The translations under genes were made by a program, and so were the position numbers. Shown one piece after another: positions 60,405 to 64,000 of a DNA stretch of 64,000 nucleotides. The DNA comes from Verrucomicrobiota bacterium (lineage in GTDB: Bacteria; Verrucomicrobiota; Verrucomicrobiia; CAIQCK01). Position 1 is the first letter of the stretch. Each line of letters begins with the position of its first letter. Where the stretch lies: assembly GCA_026397915.1 (NCBI GenBank), contig JAPLTX010000034.1, positions 1-64,000 of the forward strand, written 5' to 3'. Below the pieces are notes generated by a model. That model searched no databases. It worked only from the letters and a program-made list of their open reading frames with translations, and was not told where the DNA came from.

Positions 60405-61991
60405 TTACTTCTTCTTTTTTTGGGCAGATGTCTGATCGAGTTTCGTGAGGAAGTCGGCCTCCACTTTGCCGCCCAGTTGCTGGCAGGTCTTCGCGTCAGT
60501 CCGGGCTTTCTCGATGTCGCCTTTGTTGAAATAGGCGGTGGCGCGGCCGTAGTAGGCGGAGGCGAGTTTTGGATCCAGCTCGATGGCGCGGTTGTAATCC
60601 TGCATGGCCTTGTTGTAATCGCCTTTGTTGGAGTGGGCGCTGGCGCGGTTGCTGTAGGCAGAGGCGAGTTTCGGGGCCAGCTCGATGGCACAGTTGAAAT
60701 CGGCGAGCGCGCCGGCCCAATCACCCTTGGCCCACTTGGAGGTGCCACGGCCGTTGTAAGCGGAGGCGAGTTTCGGATCGAGTTCGATGGCGGCGTTGTA
60801 GTCCTGGATGGCCTTGTTGTAGTCGCCTTTGCAGGAATAGGCGCTGCCGCGATTGCCGTAGGCGGAGGCGAGTTTCGGGTTGAGTTTGAGTGCTGCGCTG
60901 TAATCCTGGATGGCGTTGTCGAAGTCGCCTTTATGGGAATAGATGCTGCCGCGGTTGATGAAGGCGGAAGTGAGTTTCGGGTCGAGTTCGAGGGCGCGAC
61001 TGAAGTCGGCCAGCGCGCCGGCGCCATCGCCCTTGGCCCACTTGGTGTTGCCGCGGCTGTTGTAGGCGGCGGTGTGATTTGGGTCTAGCCGGATGGTGCG
61101 GTTGAAGTCGGCCAGCGCGCCGTCCAGATCAGCCTTGGCCCATTTGGCGTTGCCGCGGTTGTTGCAGGCGGAGGCGTAGTTTGGGTCGAGTTCGAGGGCG
61201 CGGTTGAAGTCGGCCAGCGCGCCCTCCAAATCGCCCTTGGCCCACTTGGTGTTGCCGCGGCCGTTGTAGGCGGCGGCAAACTTCGGGTCGAGTTCGAGGG
61301 CGCGGTTGTAATCGGCCATTGCGCCGTCCAAGCTGCCTTGGTCTCTTTTGACATGGCCGCGGTTGGTGTAAGCGGCGGCGAATCTTGAGTTGAGTTCGAG
61401 GGCGCGGTTGAAGTCGGCCAGCGCGCCGTTCAAATCACCCTTGACTCGCCTGACGTTGCCGCGACCGTTGTAAGCAGCGGTGTAGTTTGGGCTGAGTTCC
61501 AGAGCGCGATTGAAGTCGGCCAGTGCGCCGTCGGCATCGCCCTTGTTTTGCTTGGCATAGCCGCGGCCGTTGTAAGCGGCGGTGGATTTCGGGTCGAGTT
61601 CGAGGGCGCGGCTGAAGTCCGCCAGCGCGCCGGCCCAATCGTCTTTCTCCAGCATGGCATAGCCACGGCCGTTGCAAGCGGATGTGAGTTTTGGGTCGAG
61701 TTCAAGGGCGGCGTTATAATGCTGGATGGCGTTGTTGTAGTCGCCTTTGTTGTAATAGGCGCTGGCGCAGTTGGCGTGGGCGATAGCGAGCTTGGGATTG
61801 AGTTCGAGCGCGCGTTTGAAGTTGGTTATTGCCGCGTCCCAGTTGCCTTCCTTCAGCAGGGCGCAACCTTGGTTGTTACAGGCGATATCGGTGTTTCCGC
61901 TAAACGTGGGCGGAGGCAGCTTCATTTGTGAGGAAGCTTCCGTAATGCAGAGTGACAGTGCGCAAGCCGCCACGAGGCATTTGGTCTTCAT
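60405..61991 (-). CDS. Secreted/periplasmic protein with 14 TPR repeats
   Basis: This is a 528-residue protein; the start at 61991 (MKTKCLVAACALS) gives a signal peptide ending near SLCITEASSQ. ATG at 62000 and 62069 are in-frame alternatives; AAAGGA precedes 61991 at 9 bases. The mature part is 14 consecutive 34-residue TPR units, each like AAYNGRGNTKWAKGDLEGAL followed by ADFNRALELDPK. The C-terminal tail is DQTSAQKKKK. TPR proteins bind other proteins as scaffolds. The repeats are very similar at DNA level (102-bp period), so the copy number is probably variable between strains. No partner is evident. Confidence 0.88.
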   Translation of the reverse strand: MKTKCLVAACALSLCITEASSQMKLPPPTFSGNTDIACNNQGCALLKEGNWDAAITNFKRALELNPKLAIAHANCASAYYNKGDYNNAIQHYNAALELDPKLTSACNGRGYAMLEKDDWAGALADFSRALELDPKSTAAYNGRGYAKQNKGDADGALADFNRALELSPNYTAAYNGRGNVRRVKGDLNGALADFNRALELNSRFAAAYTNRGHVKRDQGSLDGAMADYNRALELDPKFAAAYNGRGNTKWAKGDLEGALADFNRALELDPNYASACNNRGNAKWAKADLDGALADFNRTIRLDPNHTAAYNSRGNTKWAKGDGAGALADFSRALELDPKLTSAFINRGSIYSHKGDFDNAIQDYSAALKLNPKLASAYGNRGSAYSCKGDYNKAIQDYNAAIELDPKLASAYNGRGTSKWAKGDWAGALADFNCAIELAPKLASAYSNRASAHSNKGDYNKAMQDYNRAIELDPKLASAYYGRATAYFNKGDIEKARTDAKTCQQLGGKVEADFLTKLDQTSAQKKKK

Positions 61992-62214
61992 AGTCTCCAT
62001 TCCTTTAGCGGTGTCCTTCAGATAGAGCAACGACAAGGGGAAAATAGAGTGCGGTGGCGACCGACTCAATTCAAAACTGCGGCTGCAGCGGGTGGATGCC
62101 CTGAGAGCTGATGACTCAGCAACTCTTTATGCTGATGATAACTTCTTCTCGAAATAGACCGTCAAGAATGTCGCGCGAGTGTCTCTGCCAGACAGAGTGA
62201 GAACGCCGCTTGAG

Positions 62215-62436
62215 TTATCGTCGCAATGAGTTCCTCCGCCGGTTCCAACCAACCAAGGTTGCCAGACCCAGACCCATCAATACGCTTGCCGAAGGTTCCG
62301 GCACGAACACAATTTGACCGCTGCTGTCCAAGAACACGTTCGCCAGCCCGTAGCTGTCCTTGTTGAACGCCGTGATCGCATCGCCTTGGCTGCCCGCAAT
62401 TGCGGAAGGAATCGCCTTTTGTATGCCGTCCTTTTG
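62215..62436 (-). pseudogene. C-terminal remnant of a PEP-CTERM protein gene
   Basis: A minus-strand frame of 73 codons, closed by an in-frame stop at 62437-62439 and lacking any ATG, reads QKDGIQKAIPSAIAGSQGDA then ITAFNKDSYGLANVFLDSSG. It ends IVFVPEPSASVLMGLGLATL VGWNRRRNSLRR (read in two parts). VPEPS, a hydrophobic helix and RRR are the three parts of the PEP-CTERM exosortase sorting signal, so this is the tail of a secreted protein whose main part is missing. It may start at a non-standard codon, but the short length and lack of signal peptide argue for decay. A short hairpin (CTCTGCCAGACAGAG) lies downstream. Confidence 0.68.
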
Positions 62437-62485
62437 TCACGTTTCTGTCACGCCGTTTTCGTTTTCACGTTTTCCCTAGGAAAAC

Positions 62486-62569
62486 TGGTGCGGGCGACAG
62501 GACTTGAACCTGTAAGCCTTGCGGCGTCCCGCCCTAAACGGGATGCGTCTGCCATTCCGCCACGCCCGC
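62486..62569 (-). tRNA. tRNA-Leu (TAG anticodon)
   Basis: On the minus strand, acceptor GCGGGCG/CGCCCGC with discriminator A and encoded CCA (62486-62488). The D arm contains GCGGAATGGCAGACGC. The anticodon stem TCCCG/CGGGA encloses TTTAGGG, giving anticodon TAG. It has a long variable arm as in class II tRNAs, and T arm AGGTTCAAGTCCT. Confidence 0.95.
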
Positions 62570-62737
62570 GCCAAGCTCCTAGAAACTGCGGAGTGCCCAC
62601 TTCTAGCCGCGGCCTGTCGGATGTTCAACGTTTTTGTTTTAGCGAACGCCGCAATGTGCGAAGAGGCGCTTCACAGCGTCCGCAGCAAAAAACTTGCCTC
62701 AAGCCGGCGAGCAAGGCAATATGTCCCCCAATTGTTA

Positions 62738-62749
62738 GGTTAATTAACC
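62738..62749. promoter_or_regulatory. 12-bp palindrome before bactofilin gene
   Basis: GGTTAATTAACC is a perfect palindrome ending just before the AGGAG that precedes the bactofilin start. It could be an operator; no regulator is identified. Confidence 0.35.
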
Positions 62750-62767
62750 AGGAGCTTGGAATAAAAA

Positions 62768-63217
62768 ATGGATACAACAGGGAGCAACTCGCAGTCCATC
62801 ATCACGGCGGACGCAGAAGTCACGGGTAACATCAAAACCAACGGCTCGCTTCAGATTGACGGCAGAGTCGAAGGCGACGTCGCGTGCGGACACGACGTTG
62901 CGGTTGGGAAGACAGGTTCGATCAAGGGCAACACGACGGTGAACTCCATCGTTGTCGAGGGCACTGTCGAAGGCAACATCACTGCCCGGGAGCGGATCGA
63001 ATTGAAATCCTCCACGCGGCTGACCGGCGACCTCAAAGCCAAGCGCCTTGCTGTGGAAGAAGGCGTGGCTTTTTCCGGTAAGGCAGAGATCACGCCCACC
63101 GCGACCGGCGAAACCGCTGCTGCCAAGGCTGAAAGTCGGTCGGCTACGCCGGGCGTATCTGCTGCCAGTGCGGCAGCCCGGCCGGATCCTCGCGGCAACC
63201 TGTTCGGCAAGCGCTGA
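62768..63217 (+). CDS. Bactofilin (polymer-forming cytoskeletal protein)
   Basis: This is a 149-residue cytoplasmic protein. The central bactofilin domain (about residues 10-110) is a right-handed beta-helix made of short repeats: SIITADAEVTGNIKTNGSLQ, then IDGRVEGDVACGHDVAVGKT, TTVNSIVVEGTVEGNITARE and STRLTGDLKAKRLAVEEGVA. Bactofilins self-assemble without nucleotides and organise cell shape, wall synthesis or stalks. The C-terminal about 35 residues are an Ala/Thr/Ser-rich disordered tail ending RGNLFGKR, as is usual in the family. AGGAG lies 12 bases before the ATG. A divergent role cannot be inferred from the neighbours, which are a tRNA and a zinc-ribbon protein. Confidence 0.92.
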   Translation: MDTTGSNSQSIITADAEVTGNIKTNGSLQIDGRVEGDVACGHDVAVGKTGSIKGNTTVNSIVVEGTVEGNITARERIELKSSTRLTGDLKAKRLAVEEGVAFSGKAEITPTATGETAAAKAESRSATPGVSAASAAARPDPRGNLFGKR

Positions 63218-63560
63218 TCGGGGGACTGGTTCCTCGATCGCAAACCTTTGGAGAGACCGAGCAACAGCAGGTGCGGCACTTTTTTGCTGCTGGGGGTGAG
63301 GTGTGTGTTTGATCGCCGATATTAGACGGTGGGGCGGTCACGTTTGGAATTGAACCAAGAACTTGTTGGTTAGGAATTCCTCTTTCCTGGCGAAGGGTAT
63401 TCTATAAAGAAGAGGCACGGCTTTCCAAAGACCGGTCCGGGTTGGTTTCAGTCCGCGTCAGTCGGGTTCGGTCATTCCAACGCGCGCCGCATATTAGTTT
63501 TTCCGCCGGGAGCTTTTTGACACCCTGCAAAACTCCGAAACCTATTCAAGTAACCGCATA
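63218..63560. other. Intergenic stretch without visible gene
   Basis: No open frame of good character and no clear terminator or promoter are seen. It is less GC-rich toward 63360-63420, where TTGGTT and TATTCTATAAAG could form part of a promoter for the following gene, but the spacing is not convincing. Confidence 0.4.
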
Positions 63561-63935
63561 ATGGAATTTCATAAAGCTATAGAAACCCTGGGTTCTGGCC
63601 TTTTCCTGGCCCTGAGCATTCTTGCAGTGCTCCTCGGAATTGTATTTGTCATACGCTGGTTGTTGCTGCCTTTTGCGGTTTTCGGTATCAGAGACCGGCT
63701 GGATCGTGTGTTGGCTAGGATGGCGGAGATGCAGAGCCAGATTCAGCACGTCAGTAATGTTCTGGATCCGGACGGCACGAAGGCGAGACTGCACGAACAA
63801 TATGCTGACACATTGGCCGAACGACGCACGGCGAAGTGCCCGCACTGCAACCAGCAACTCACAATCGGGAACTTTCCCGCCGGAGTGCAGCACCAATGTC
63901 CTCATTGCAAGAAGAAGATTGAGATCTTGTCATAG
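63561..63935 (+). CDS. Small membrane protein with coiled coil and zinc ribbon
   Basis: This is a 124-residue protein. Residues about 12-45 form a membrane segment (GLFLALSILAVLLGIVFVIR, WLLLPFAVFGI). Residues 45-75 form an amphipathic helix (DRLDRVLARMAEMQSQIQHV). Residues 90-120 hold a zinc ribbon with two CPHC pairs: CPHCNQQLTIGNFPAGVQHQ then CPHCKKKIEIL. The likely topology is an N-terminal anchor with the zinc ribbon in the cytoplasm. Zinc ribbons of this type bind nucleic acids or proteins. No clear ribosome site is seen before the ATG. No family is recognised. Confidence 0.78.
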   Translation: MEFHKAIETLGSGLFLALSILAVLLGIVFVIRWLLLPFAVFGIRDRLDRVLARMAEMQSQIQHVSNVLDPDGTKARLHEQYADTLAERRTAKCPHCNQQLTIGNFPAGVQHQCPHCKKKIEILS

Positions 63936-64000
63936 GTTCCCGCCTTCTTACTCCGCGTAGTTGCCGCCACCACAGTCTTAGTGCCGAGTCAGCCGTGATG

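Noticed and set aside
63255..63300. Terminator after the bactofilin gene
   Set aside because: CAGCAGG...TTTTTTGCTGCTG has a weak stem with the T-run inside the loop and not after it, so it does not fit an intrinsic terminator.

Overview
The window is GC-rich, densely coded DNA. It is most likely from a Verrucomicrobiota bacterium, possibly the Pedosphaera/Limisphaera side. This is inferred from the many GH106-type glycoside hydrolases and sulfatases, the URO-D-like proteins next to sugar genes, a PEP-CTERM tail, the combination of RNase HIII, MutY and bactofilin, and the very many short palindromic and simple dispersed repeats. No rRNA or other taxonomic marker is present, so the assignment is inference.

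Layout. Positions 1-2.1 kb hold the first codons of an IS5-like transposase running off the left edge, small envelope proteins and a GYD-domain protein. Positions 2.1-8.9 kb form a sugar-acid and oligosaccharide block on the + strand: a UxaE-like tagaturonate epimerase, a secreted GH36-like glycosidase, a sodium:solute symporter and a URO-D family protein. Positions 8.9-13.1 kb are mostly on the - strand: two secreted unknowns, a 21-bp minisatellite, a polysaccharide-export lipoprotein and an AraC regulator. Positions 13.2-47.2 kb are one co-directional array of about 34 kb: two GH99/WbsX-like proteins, a sugar isomerase, seven GH106-like rhamnosidase paralogs (called A-G here), a sulfatase fused to a second glycosidase-like domain, an iduronate-2-sulfatase-like enzyme and a second URO-D protein. 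Positions 47.3-64 kb are mainly housekeeping: a GHL10-type lipoprotein, DinB, an AEC transporter, FolC, a HAD phosphatase, a FemAB/GNAT-like protein, a CHASE2 cyclase, RNase HIII, MutY, a beta-helix transferase, a 14-TPR protein, a bactofilin, a zinc-ribbon membrane protein and tRNA-Pro, tRNA-Gly and tRNA-Leu.

How the genes fit together. The array looks like a locus for breaking down a sulfated, rhamnose- and uronate-containing polysaccharide. Secreted sulfatases and GH106/GH99/GH36-like enzymes would release sugars, the symporter would import them, and the isomerase and epimerase would feed them into central metabolism. AraC is divergent to the first gene of the array and is the obvious candidate regulator. 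No SusC/SusD or TonB receptor is visible.

The most unusual signal is in the GH106 array. A 68-bp double-hairpin repeat occurs seven times, always in the same orientation. Four copies are translated in frame at exactly the same inter-domain linker of paralogs A, C, D and F. Three copies sit at gene junctions, where they abut the start codon of the next gene, supply its probable Shine-Dalgarno sequence and, at two junctions, also encode the last residues and stop codon of the gene before. Separately, a second loop in all seven paralogs is built from one of three unrelated simple DNA repeats of the same length.
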